The notes under the pieces: generated by a model
The model's input: only the letters and a program-made list of their open reading frames with translations
The model's database searches: none
What the model was told of the DNA's origin: nothing
Assembly: GCA_966252075.1 (NCBI GenBank)
Contig: CBINNP010000044.1
Span: 1 to 18,099 of the forward strand
Direction: 5' to 3'
DNA: 18,099 nucleotides
Source: Solimonas sp966252075
Lineage (GTDB): Bacteria > Pseudomonadota > Gammaproteobacteria > Nevskiales > Nevskiaceae
In this document: positions 1 to 6,975 of the stretch, piece after piece
Numbering within the stretch: position 1 is the stretch's first letter
Layout: each line of letters begins with the position of its first letter
Made by a program: the position numbers and the translations under genes

Positions 1-166
1 TCAGGCCGAGCCGTACGGGGAAGCTCGGCGACGGCTGCCGTGACACCTCGGCGGCAGCGCCGGGCGGATTCAGGTCGGCCAGCCGCGCCGCGCCGCCGGG
101 CGTCACATAGCTGGCGCAAGCGCTGCACAGGCCGGCGGCCAACAGCATCGAAACGAGCGTTCGCAA
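1..166 (-). CDS. Putative lipoprotein, N-terminal part (3' end outside window)
   Basis: Reading the minus strand from a TTG at 166 gives 55 codons that stay open to the window edge. The first residues are LRTLVSMLLAAGLCSAC, a short basic start, a hydrophobic core and a lipobox-like SAC, so the product is probably an exported lipoprotein attached at about residue 18. The mature part begins ASYVTPGGAARLADLN and is rich in Ala, Gly and Pro. The TTG start is chosen because a good ribosome binding site, CAGGAG, lies about 8 bases upstream and no ATG or GTG fits the signal peptide as well. It is divergent from the DUF885 gene, with about 230 bases between. I do not recognise the family with confidence and give no function. 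Confidence 0.7.
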   Translation of the reverse strand, partial: MRTLVSMLLAAGLCSACASYVTPGGAARLADLNPPGAAAEVSRQPSPSFPVRLGL

Positions 167-395
167 ATCCCTGACTCCTGAGTATCGACCGCGAAGTCTA
201 ATTCAGCGCAAACGACGATCCGCTGAACGCCAGCTGTGCGGCCGGACGCCCGGCCTGCGGGGATTTTCGCAAGGCTTCATGCCGATGGCGCCGGCCTGCG
301 GTCGGGTGGCAGCGCGGCTGGCGAGCGGCACCGATGCCGCCGGTGACGGTTCCCGTGGTAGAACAGCACGCTCGTACGCCATACCGGAGTTCGCG

Positions 396-2264
396 ATGCG
401 CCCTGTCCTCGCCACCTGCACCCTGGCTCTGACCCTGCTCGCCGGCTGCGCCACAGCACCGGTCCCGACCGGGCCGGAAGCCGGCGCCGCTGCCGCCGCG
501 CCTGACGCCGCGCGCATCGCCGCCGAGACCGAACGCCTCAACGCCTGGTTCGCCGAGAAGTACGAGGAGGAGCTGCGCTTCAGCCCGGTGACGCTCAGCT
601 TCCTCGGCCGCAAGGAGCTGTACGACCAGCTCGACGATCTGTCCGAAGCCGCCGAAGACCGCAAGCTGGCCTGGCGCCGTGCCAGCGTCGAGGACCTCGA
701 AGCCAAGTTCGACTACGCGCTGCTCAGCGACGAGGCCAAGACTTCCTACGATCTGTGGAAGCATCAATACGCCGACGAGCGCGCCGCCGCGCCGTTTCGT
801 CTGAACAACTATCCATTCGAGCAGATGAACGGCGCGCAGTCGTTCCTGCCGACCTTCCTGATCAATTTCCATCGTGTCGATACGGAAAGCGACATGCTGG
901 CCTACATCGCGCGGCTACGCGCCACGCCAAAGGCGATGGATCAGCTGCTGGAACGCGCGCGCAAATCGGCGCAGCTCGGCATCCGCCCGCCGCGCTTCGC
1001 GTTCGACGGCGTGATCGAGCAGTCGCGCAAGGTCATCGGCGGCGCGCCGTTCGGCAAGGGCAAGGACTCCGCGCTGTGGGCGGACGCGCAAGCCAAGGTC
1101 GCGGCGCTCGAAAAGGCCGGCACGATCAGCACCGCGCGCGGCAAAGAGCTCAAGGCACAGGCCCGCGAGGCCCTGCTCAAGGATCTCAAGCCGGCCTACG
1201 AACGCCTGATCGCCTGGGAGCAGAGCGAGCGCGCCAAGGCTCCGCGCAATGCCAGCGGCGTCGGCAGCACGCAGGCCAACGGCGCCGCGTTCTACGCGTT
1301 CCGCCTCGCCAACCAGACCACCACCACCCTGGGCGCGGAGGACATCCATCAGCTGGGCCTGGAGGAGGTCAAGCGCATCCGCGGCGAGATGGAGGCGCTG
1401 AAGGACAAGGTCGGTTTCAAGGGCGATCTGGAAGCCTTCTTCCGGTTCATCGACAACGACAAGCGCTTCCGCTTCGCCAACGATGATCAGGGCCGGCAGG
1501 CTTACCTGGACCGCGCCAACGCGGTGCTCGCCAACATCAAGCAGCAGTTGCCGAACTACTTCGGCCTGCTGCCCAAGGCGGACCTGGTCATCAAGCGCGT
1601 CGAGCCCTTCCGCGAGCAGCCGGGCGCCGCGCAGCATTACTACCCCGGCACGCCGGACGGTTCGCGGCCGGGCACTTACTACGTGCACCTGATCGACATG
1701 AACGCGATGCCCAAGCCGGAGCTGGAGGTCATCGCCTACCACGAGGGGCTGCCCGGCCATCACCTGCAGATTTCGATCGCGCAGGAGCTGAAGAGCATCC
1801 CGACCTTCCGCACTCAGGCCGGCTTCACCGCCTACCAGGAGGGCTGGGGCCTGTACGCAGAGTGGCTGGCCAAGGAAATTCCGAACACTTATCAGGACCC
1901 GTATTCGGATTTCGGCCGCCTCAGCTCCGAAATGTGGCGCGCCGTGCGGCTGGTGGTCGACACCGGCCTGCACGCCAAGGGCTGGACCGAGGACCAGGCG
2001 GTGAAGTACTTCGACGCCAACACCTCGATTCCGCTGACCGCGGTCCGCTCGGAAGTGCAGCGCTACCTGGTGATGCCGGGCCAGGCCACCGCCTACAAGA
2101 TCGGCATGCTGAAAATCCAGGCGCTGCGCCGCAAGGCGCAGGACCAGCTCGGCGAGAAATTCGACATCCGCGCCTTCCACGATCTGCTGCTGGGGGGCGG
2201 CGCCTTGCCGCTGGACCTGCTGGAGCGCCGCGTCGACCAGTGGATCGCCATGCAAAAGACCTGA
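396..2264 (+). CDS. DUF885 family lipoprotein, probable zinc-dependent hydrolase/peptidase
   Basis: The protein has 622 residues, about the usual length for DUF885 lipoproteins. It begins MRPVLATCTLALTLLAGC, a lipoprotein signal with lipobox LAGC (Cys18), so it should be anchored in the envelope facing the periplasm. The DUF885 signature is clear: YHEGLPGHHLQ has His449, Glu450, His455 and His456, and QEGWGLYAEW has Glu482. These fit a metal site of the kind known in this peptidase-like family; the substrate is unknown. The open frame extends upstream to 279, but the ATG at 396 has GGAG 6 bases before it and starts the signal peptide, so I chose it. The next gene follows after 111 bases on the same strand. 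Family assignment is firm; peptidase activity is inferred from the family. Confidence 0.92.
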   Translation: MRPVLATCTLALTLLAGCATAPVPTGPEAGAAAAAPDAARIAAETERLNAWFAEKYEEELRFSPVTLSFLGRKELYDQLDDLSEAAEDRKLAWRRASVEDLEAKFDYALLSDEAKTSYDLWKHQYADERAAAPFRLNNYPFEQMNGAQSFLPTFLINFHRVDTESDMLAYIARLRATPKAMDQLLERARKSAQLGIRPPRFAFDGVIEQSRKVIGGAPFGKGKDSALWADAQAKVAALEKAGTISTARGKELKAQAREALLKDLKPAYERLIAWEQSERAKAPRNASGVGSTQANGAAFYAFRLANQTTTTLGAEDIHQLGLEEVKRIRGEMEALKDKVGFKGDLEAFFRFIDNDKRFRFANDDQGRQAYLDRANAVLANIKQQLPNYFGLLPKADLVIKRVEPFREQPGAAQHYYPGTPDGSRPGTYYVHLIDMNAMPKPELEVIAYHEGLPGHHLQISIAQELKSIPTFRTQAGFTAYQEGWGLYAEWLAKEIPNTYQDPYSDFGRLSSEMWRAVRLVVDTGLHAKGWTEDQAVKYFDANTSIPLTAVRSEVQRYLVMPGQATAYKIGMLKIQALRRKAQDQLGEKFDIRAFHDLLLGGGALPLDLLERRVDQWIAMQKT

Positions 2265-2375
2265 TTCAAACTCGCAACGGCAGGAACTGCATCCAAGCGC
2301 CGCACCAGGTCGTACGGGCTGTTACTGTATTGACGCAAACCAGCCGCCCTCGAGAGCGGCGCCCGCGGAGGAACG

Positions 2376-3899
2376 ATGCCCATCCGTCACCTGCAGAGCA
2401 CGGCGCTCGTGCTCGGCTTCGTTGCACTGTCGTCAGCCTGCACGACGGCGCGCAAGGAAGATCTCTTCACCGGCTGGATGAAGCCGTACAAGGATTGCCG
2501 GGCCCTCTACGCCGAGATCGATGCGCGCGTCGACGCCGCCGGCGTGCGCGACTCCGGCTACTACCGCGTGCCGGGCTTCCCGTACTTGCGCACCGACCGC
2601 ATGCTGTCCTCGTTCCGCCACGAGACCGCCACCATCGACGAGTTCGGCGGCTGGACGCGGCGCATGCGCGAGTTCGACCAGGAAGCGCGCGAGTTCGAGT
2701 ACCAGAACCTCGGCTTGTCCGATCAGGAGCGCGCCGAACTGCGCTACCGCCTGCTGACCTGCGGCCATGGCCTGGCCGGCATCGAGCTGGACGATCCCAA
2801 GGTGCGCGCCAGGCTGGTGAAAGCGGCGGTTCCGCCTGATGACTATTCGTTCACCAGCCGTGCCACGGGGATCTATCCGCTGTCGCTGCCTTTGCTCAAG
2901 GCGCATGTCGGCAGCCAGCAGCGCCAGGTGATCGCGCAATCGGCACCGGCCCCGGCGACCAGCGCGCTGCAGCTATGGCGCGCCGCCGAGGTCGAGGACG
3001 CGCAACTGGCGCAGGAAGGTTTCACGATGTCGCAGCCGGACGAGCTCGGCTTTCCGGGCATCGTCGATTCGGCGTGGCGCGCCCTGGCTGCCGCCCATGC
3101 GCCGCTGCTGCTGATCGAAAGCACTGCCGAGCACGAGCAACCCGGCACGCCGCGCTGGACCACCGACGGCGTCGGCGTCGATACCGCGACGCCGCAGTTG
3201 CACTACTACATCACCTTCACGCGCTTCGGCCCGCAGCGGCTGGCGCAGATCAATTACTTCATCTGGTTCCGCGCGTCGGCGCAGCGGCGGGCTGCAACGC
3301 CGCGGGCCGACATCGACGGCCTGATCTGGCGCGTCACCCTGGATACGCAGGCGCAACCGCTGATCTTCGAGAGCCTGCACGCGTCCGGCAGCGATCACCG
3401 CTGGTTCCCAGTGCAGGATCTGGCGCTGCGTCAGAACAGCGGCCTTCTGAGCGAGCCGCCGTTGCTGCCGCAAGGCCGCGTCGCCGCCGGCCCGGTGGCG
3501 CTGCAGATCGAGGCCGGCAGCCATCAGCTGCGTCGGGTCACCACCCCGCCGGCCGACCGCGACGCCCGCGAGTACGTACTGCAACGCTACGAGGACTTGT
3601 TCACGCTGGCGCGTCCCGAAGGCGGCAGCCGCAGCCTCTACGACGTGCGCGGCATGATTCCGGGCAGCGACGCCGGCACCTCGGGCTGGCAGTGGATCAG
3701 CGGTCGTCCGCAGGCCGGCGCCCTGCGCGTGCTCGGCCACCACGCGATCAGCAGCGTCGGCCGTCGTCATTTCGACGACCCCTTCCTGCTCGAAAGCTAT
3801 TTCGAGTGGCGCGGCGCAGCAGGTATCGCCGGCGAAACCGCTGTCCCCGCGCAATCGGCGCTGCCCGTATACGCACCCTTGGCGGAGCACCCGCCCTAG
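2376..3899 (+). CDS. Large lipoprotein of unknown function
   Basis: The product has 507 residues. It starts MPIRHLQSTALVLGF and has a lipobox SSAC with Cys22, so it is probably a membrane-anchored, periplasm-facing protein. A strong GGAGG lies 4 bases before the ATG. After the signal the sequence is soluble, with no further membrane segments. It contains many aromatic and charged patches, for example GYYRVPGFPYLRTDR near residues 56-70 and QLHYYITFTRFGPQRLAQIN around 270-290. I do not recognise a domain or catalytic motif. It lies 111 bases after the DUF885 gene and could be co-transcribed with it; a GCCGC/GCGGC arm pair lies in the gap. Its stop overlaps the stop of the convergent MFS gene in a shared CTAG. 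Confidence 0.85.
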   Translation: MPIRHLQSTALVLGFVALSSACTTARKEDLFTGWMKPYKDCRALYAEIDARVDAAGVRDSGYYRVPGFPYLRTDRMLSSFRHETATIDEFGGWTRRMREFDQEAREFEYQNLGLSDQERAELRYRLLTCGHGLAGIELDDPKVRARLVKAAVPPDDYSFTSRATGIYPLSLPLLKAHVGSQQRQVIAQSAPAPATSALQLWRAAEVEDAQLAQEGFTMSQPDELGFPGIVDSAWRALAAAHAPLLLIESTAEHEQPGTPRWTTDGVGVDTATPQLHYYITFTRFGPQRLAQINYFIWFRASAQRRAATPRADIDGLIWRVTLDTQAQPLIFESLHASGSDHRWFPVQDLALRQNSGLLSEPPLLPQGRVAAGPVALQIEAGSHQLRRVTTPPADRDAREYVLQRYEDLFTLARPEGGSRSLYDVRGMIPGSDAGTSGWQWISGRPQAGALRVLGHHAISSVGRRHFDDPFLLESYFEWRGAAGIAGETAVPAQSALPVYAPLAEHPP

Positions 3900-5146
3900 C
3901 CCTGGCCCTGACCGTGAAGCCGCAGCCGACCGACCGCCCATAGCGAAAGCAGCGACAGCGCCACGCCCAGAGCGCCGCAGACATCGAAGCCGCTGACACT
4001 GCCGTCGGCATTGCGATGGATCAGCAGGCCGCCGACGAGCGCCGCAAGCCCCATCGCCGCCGACTGCACGGAGGCATTGAGACTCATGAAGGCGCCGCGC
4101 AGCCGCGGCTCGGCGGCCGCCGTCAGGATCGCCATGCTCGGCACCATCCGACCGGACACCAGCACGAAATACGCGACCCACAGCGCCAGCATCAGCGCCA
4201 TCGGCACCTGGCCGAGTTGCGAGATCGCCAGGATCGGCGCGATCGCCAGTACGCCCATCACACGGAACATCAGCACCTTGCCGCAGCGATCAGAGAGACG
4301 CCCGATCAGCCGCGACGAAAAGAAGGTGGCGACGCCGGAGATCAGGTAGATCATCGGCAACTGCTCGGCGCGCAGACCCATGTTGGCCGTCATGTAGATG
4401 GTCAGGAACGGAATCGTCGTGAAGCCGGCAGCCAGCGCGACGGCGCTGAAGCCGAAGGCGCGCCAATGCCCGCCATCGCGCAGTACGTCGACGATCGGCT
4501 GCCAGGAGCGCGCCGCGCGCCGCGCCTGCAGATGGCCGCGGATCTGCGGCAGCGTGCGCAGGCCTAGCAGCAACACCAGCGCGCTGACCACGGCGATGGC
4601 GATAAAGCTGCCATGCCAGCCCCAGCGCCCGGCCACCCACAGCGAGGCCGGTACGCCGGCGACGGTGGCCAGCGAGAACGCCGACATCACCACGCCCATC
4701 GCCCGGCCGCGTCGCTCGAACGGGATGAGGTCGCCGACCACAGTCTGCGTCAGGGCGCCCAGCACGCCGCCGAACAGGCCTGCGGCGATGCGCGCCGCCA
4801 TCAGCGCTTCATAGGACGGCGCCAGGCCGCAGGCCAGCGTCGACAAGGTGAACGCCAGATAAAGGCTCAGCATCAGCCGCTTGCGCTCGAAGCGATCGAC
4901 GAAGCTGCTGGCCAGCACGCCGGAGACCCCCGAGGCCAGCGTATACGCCGATACCAGCAAGGCGAACTGCGCATCGCTGATGCCGAACGCCGCGGTGAAA
5001 TGCGGGCCGAGCGGCATCATCACCATGAAGTCGACGATGTGCGTGAACATGATGGTGGCCAAGGTCAGCAGCAACAGCCGCTCGTTGATCACCATCGGAG
5101 GAACTGCGGCGACGGGCGCGGCCGCAGCGGATACATCGGAACTCAT
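3896..5146 (-). CDS. Major facilitator superfamily transporter, DHA1-like efflux type
   Basis: The protein has 416 residues with about twelve hydrophobic segments, the usual MFS layout, and sits in the inner membrane. TM1 carries HIVDFMVMMPLGP with Asp39. The TM2-TM3 loop has a degenerate MFS motif A, FVDRFERKR (residues 82-90). A Gly/Pro-rich stretch, ATVAGVP (160-166), matches the TM5 antiporter-like region of the drug:H+ antiporter-1 group, whose members export small molecules or sugars. The substrate cannot be read from sequence. The gene is transcribed leftward from a SoxR/MerR-type promoter at 5201-5231, so induction by redox-active or toxic compounds is likely. GAAGG lies 8 bases before the ATG. 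Its 3' end is shared with the convergent lipoprotein gene. Confidence 0.92.
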   Translation of the reverse strand: MSSDVSAAAAPVAAVPPMVINERLLLLTLATIMFTHIVDFMVMMPLGPHFTAAFGISDAQFALLVSAYTLASGVSGVLASSFVDRFERKRLMLSLYLAFTLSTLACGLAPSYEALMAARIAAGLFGGVLGALTQTVVGDLIPFERRGRAMGVVMSAFSLATVAGVPASLWVAGRWGWHGSFIAIAVVSALVLLLGLRTLPQIRGHLQARRAARSWQPIVDVLRDGGHWRAFGFSAVALAAGFTTIPFLTIYMTANMGLRAEQLPMIYLISGVATFFSSRLIGRLSDRCGKVLMFRVMGVLAIAPILAISQLGQVPMALMLALWVAYFVLVSGRMVPSMAILTAAAEPRLRGAFMSLNASVQSAAMGLAALVGGLLIHRNADGSVSGFDVCGALGVALSLLSLWAVGRLRLHGQGQG

Positions 5147-5200
5147 CGAAAGGCCTTCAAATGCGCCGGGCGGCGCCGCAGGGGAAGCACGAGGGACGCG

Positions 5201-5231
5201 AGCCTAAAACCTGAAGTGCACTTCAGGTCAA
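5201..5231 (-). promoter_or_regulatory. SoxR/MerR-family type promoter-operator of the MFS gene
   Basis: On the minus strand a -35 TTGACC (5231-5226) and a -10 TAGGCT (5206-5201) are separated by 19 bases, the over-long spacer typical of MerR-family activated promoters. A perfect 20-base palindrome, ACCTGAAGTGCACTTCAGGT (5209-5228), fills the spacer and overlaps the last two bases of the -35. The core CCTGAAG-TGCA-CTTCAGG has the same 18-base geometry as the SoxR box of E. coli soxS (CCTCAAG-TTAA-CTTGAGG). The start codon of the MFS gene is 55 bases beyond the -10. No MerR-family gene lies in the window, so the regulator must be encoded elsewhere. Confidence 0.85.
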
Positions 5232-5272
5232 GCCTCGACGCCCCTTCTTCGCGACCGCCCTGCGCGCCGGCC

Positions 5273-5461
5273 TCAGCGCCAGAGCGCCAGGCCGACCATC
5301 TCCGCGAGTGTCGCGTGGTGATAACCGAGAATACCGCTCAAGGACACGATGACGCCCATCGGGATCAGCCGGTCGCGCCAGTCGCGCGCGACTTCCGCGA
5401 CGGCTTGGGTGTCCGCCGCCGCGCGGCGATACTGGCGCGCATTGCGGGTATCGACGGCCAT
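5273..5461 (-). CDS. Small hypothetical membrane protein, divergent from lexA
   Basis: The preferred start at 5461 gives 62 residues. A charged N-terminal half (MAVDTRNARQYRRAAADTQ) is followed by one or two hydrophobic stretches (LIPMGVIVSLSGILGYHH and MVGLALW). It is probably a single-span inner-membrane protein. The frame is open up to an ATG at 5539, which would give 88 residues, but that ATG touches the SOS box, has no ribosome binding site, and the extra 26 codons have looser third positions (ACT, AGA, GCT, TCT) than the rest. No strong ribosome binding site is seen for 5461 either, so the start is uncertain. I do not recognise a family. Its position beside two LexA sites suggests damage-inducible expression, which is inference. 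Confidence 0.55.
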   Translation of the reverse strand: MAVDTRNARQYRRAAADTQAVAEVARDWRDRLIPMGVIVSLSGILGYHHATLAEMVGLALWR

Positions 5462-5540
5462 GGCCCGACCACGGGGAGCAGTGCGACGACGCGAGGCGGT
5501 CGGCGAAGAAGCGCGTCTTGCGGAAGTAGTGCGGCTCATA

Positions 5541-5560
5541 TACTGTTCACTCGCTCAGTA
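5541..5560 (+). promoter_or_regulatory. SOS box 1 (LexA operator), slightly degenerate
   Basis: The sequence TACTGT-N8-TCAGTA matches the E. coli-type SOS box TACTGT-N8-ACAGTA at 11 of its 12 defined positions. It overlaps a possible lexA -10 element, TATACT (5539-5544), so LexA bound here would block the promoter. It shares its last two bases with SOS box 2. It also lies immediately upstream of the longest possible form of the leftward small membrane protein gene. Confidence 0.75.
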
Positions 5561-5578
5561 CTGTTCAAGTGGACAGTA
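5559..5578 (+). promoter_or_regulatory. SOS box 2 (LexA operator), consensus half-sites
   Basis: TACTGTTCAAGTGGACAGTA is a full match to the E. coli-type LexA site at all twelve defined positions (TACTGT-N8-ACAGTA). It lies 29 bases before the lexA start, so autoregulation of lexA is expected. It follows SOS box 1 with a 2-base overlap, giving an 18-base centre-to-centre step, so two LexA dimers could bind nearly in phase on the helix. Confidence 0.92.
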
Positions 5579-5606
5579 ATCGCAAACTTATCGGATTGCA
5601 ACTGCC

Positions 5607-6257
5607 ATGGCCCAGCTCACGCAGCGTCAAGTCGAAATCCTCGGTTTCATTCAGGAGTGCGTCCGCGATCGCGGCTTTCCGCCGTCGCAAGGCGATGTGG
5701 CCGAGCACTTCGGCTTCAACCGCAATGCCGCACGCGACCATCTGCTGGCGCTGGCGCGCAAGGGGGAGATCGAACTGTCACCGCACGATGCCCGCGGCAT
5801 CCGCTTGCTGAAGGAACCCAAGCATCTGTATCAGTTGCCGCTGTTCGGCAAGATCGCCGCGGGCGCACCACTCACCGCGCCAGCCAATGCGGAAGACTGG
5901 GTGAACATCGACCCGGCGCTGTTCCAGCCGCGCGCCGACTTCCTGCATCGCGTCGAGGGTGATTCGATGATCGAGGCCGGCATCCTCAGTGGCGATCTGG
6001 TCGGCATCCATCACCAGAGCGAGGCGCGCAACGGCCAGATCATCGCCGCCAGCCTGCTCGATCGCCGCACCGGCTACGAGACCATCACGCTCAAGCGCTA
6101 TCAGCGCCAGGGCAGCGTCGTGACCTTGCTGCCGGAAAACCGGCTCTACCAGCCGCTGCAAATCGATCTGGCCGCCGATGGCGACGATCAGGAGTTGCCC
6201 GCATTCCGCATCGCCGGCGTGATGGGCGGCCTGTTCAGGCCCGGCACACCGTCCTGA
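5607..6257 (+). CDS. lexA: LexA SOS-response repressor
   Basis: The protein has 216 residues (E. coli LexA has 202). The N-terminal winged helix-turn-helix (about 1-68) includes FPPSQGDVAEHFGFNRNAARDHL and the conserved LARKGEIEL and RGIRLL segments. The self-cleavage site is Ala85-Gly86 in GKIAAGAP. The catalytic serine is Ser120 in EGDSMIEAG and the lysine is Lys163 in ITLKRY, as in the S24 peptidase family. RecA-stimulated self-cleavage releases repression of DNA-repair genes. Two SOS boxes sit directly upstream. No clear ribosome binding site precedes the ATG. The gene is not followed by sulA, recA or imuA-imuB-dnaE2; it ends exactly where the convergent MarR gene ends, leaving no room for a terminator. 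Confidence 0.96.
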   Translation: MAQLTQRQVEILGFIQECVRDRGFPPSQGDVAEHFGFNRNAARDHLLALARKGEIELSPHDARGIRLLKEPKHLYQLPLFGKIAAGAPLTAPANAEDWVNIDPALFQPRADFLHRVEGDSMIEAGILSGDLVGIHHQSEARNGQIIAASLLDRRTGYETITLKRYQRQGSVVTLLPENRLYQPLQIDLAADGDDQELPAFRIAGVMGGLFRPGTPS

Positions 6258-6797
6258 TCAGTCGCCGCCGGCACCGTCAGCGCGCCCGCCGGTCTCGTCC
6301 AGGCGCTGCGACAGCGCTGCCAGGTAGCGAGCGCCCTGCTCCATCAGCTCGTCCGGCATCGTCTCCACCAGCCGGCTGAAGCGCTGGAATCCGAGTTCGT
6401 CGACCCGGGCGATGAAGGCTGCACCGGCCGGCGTCAGCGAGACCACGCGCTCCCGGCGCGAGCTGGCGCTGGTGGCCACGACGACGAACTCCAGGGGTGG
6501 ACTGGACAGCTCCCTGAGCACCGAGGACACCGCCGGGCCCAGCATCTCGAACCACTCCAGCAGCGCCGCTTCGAGCCGCTTGCGCGGCAGGCGGCCATCG
6601 TCGTCGTGCAGGACCTGGATCATCCACAGCACCGTCAGCTGCTTGCGCGTGAGCCGGCCATCGCGCATCAGCAGCTCGAAGATCATGCCGAGCTTGTAGT
6701 GCACCGGATAAAAGAAATCGAAGAGGCTGCGTGTCAGCTCCGAGCGGTCGCTCGCCGCATCGGCGTTTCGGGCACTGCGTCGGCGCTCGACGGCCAT
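6258..6797 (-). CDS. MarR-family transcriptional regulator
   Basis: The chosen start at 6797 gives 179 residues and has GGAG 6 bases upstream; the open frame runs to 6962, but the extra part crosses the intergenic promoter region. The core fits a MarR winged helix-turn-helix: helices around FFYPVHYKLGMIFELL, a DNA-binding region around RLTRKQLTVLWMI and LGPAVSSVLRELSS, and a wing SSRRERVVSLTPAG. MarR proteins are dimeric repressors usually released by small ligands such as phenolics or acyl-CoA thioesters. It is divergent from the enoyl-CoA hydratase/isomerase-family and quinone reductase genes, with an AT-rich palindrome between. It is therefore the likely local repressor of that operon; the ligand is unknown. 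Confidence 0.82.
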   Translation of the reverse strand: MAVERRRSARNADAASDRSELTRSLFDFFYPVHYKLGMIFELLMRDGRLTRKQLTVLWMIQVLHDDDGRLPRKRLEAALLEWFEMLGPAVSSVLRELSSPPLEFVVVATSASSRRERVVSLTPAGAAFIARVDELGFQRFSRLVETMPDELMEQGARYLAALSQRLDETGGRADGAGGD

Positions 6798-6843
6798 CAC
6801 GGTCTCCGGTACCAGCCGCGGCTGGCATGAGGTTTCTTTAATT

Positions 6844-6859
6844 ATTTCAGAATTGAAAT
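6844..6859. promoter_or_regulatory. Candidate MarR operator, AT-rich palindrome
   Basis: ATTTCA-GAAT-TGAAAT is an inverted repeat with perfect 6-base arms, extendable by imperfect flanks. It stands out as AT-rich inside GC-rich DNA. It lies between the divergent MarR and enoyl-CoA hydratase/isomerase-family genes, where MarR regulators commonly bind. Its right arm overlaps the candidate -35 of the rightward operon, so binding should block transcription. Assignment to this MarR protein is inference from position. Confidence 0.6.
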
Positions 6860-6881
6860 AGTTTATCCGCTTTGCTAGCCT
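6853..6881 (+). promoter_or_regulatory. Candidate sigma70-like promoter of the acyl-CoA/quinone reductase operon
   Basis: A -35 TTGAAA (6853-6858), a 17-base spacer and a weak -10 TAGCCT (6876-6881) lie about 95 bases before the start at 6976. The -35 is a good match and the -10 is poor. The overlap with the palindrome at 6844-6859 supports a regulated promoter here. Confidence 0.35.
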
Positions 6882-6975
6882 CCACGGCACGCTGCGGGCC
6901 ACCCGGCATCGCCTCCGGAGATCACGCGGCGACCTTCCCACCCACCGACACTCGTCGCCCAACGGACGCCTTCAC

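Noticed and set aside
915..2255. A 446-residue open frame on the minus strand
   Set aside because: It is the antisense shadow of the DUF885 gene; it has no ribosome binding site or domain, and the plus frame has clear family motifs.
4613..5962. A 449-residue plus-strand open frame across the MFS gene and lexA start
   Set aside because: It overlaps the MFS gene antisense, crosses both regulatory regions and ends inside lexA in another frame.
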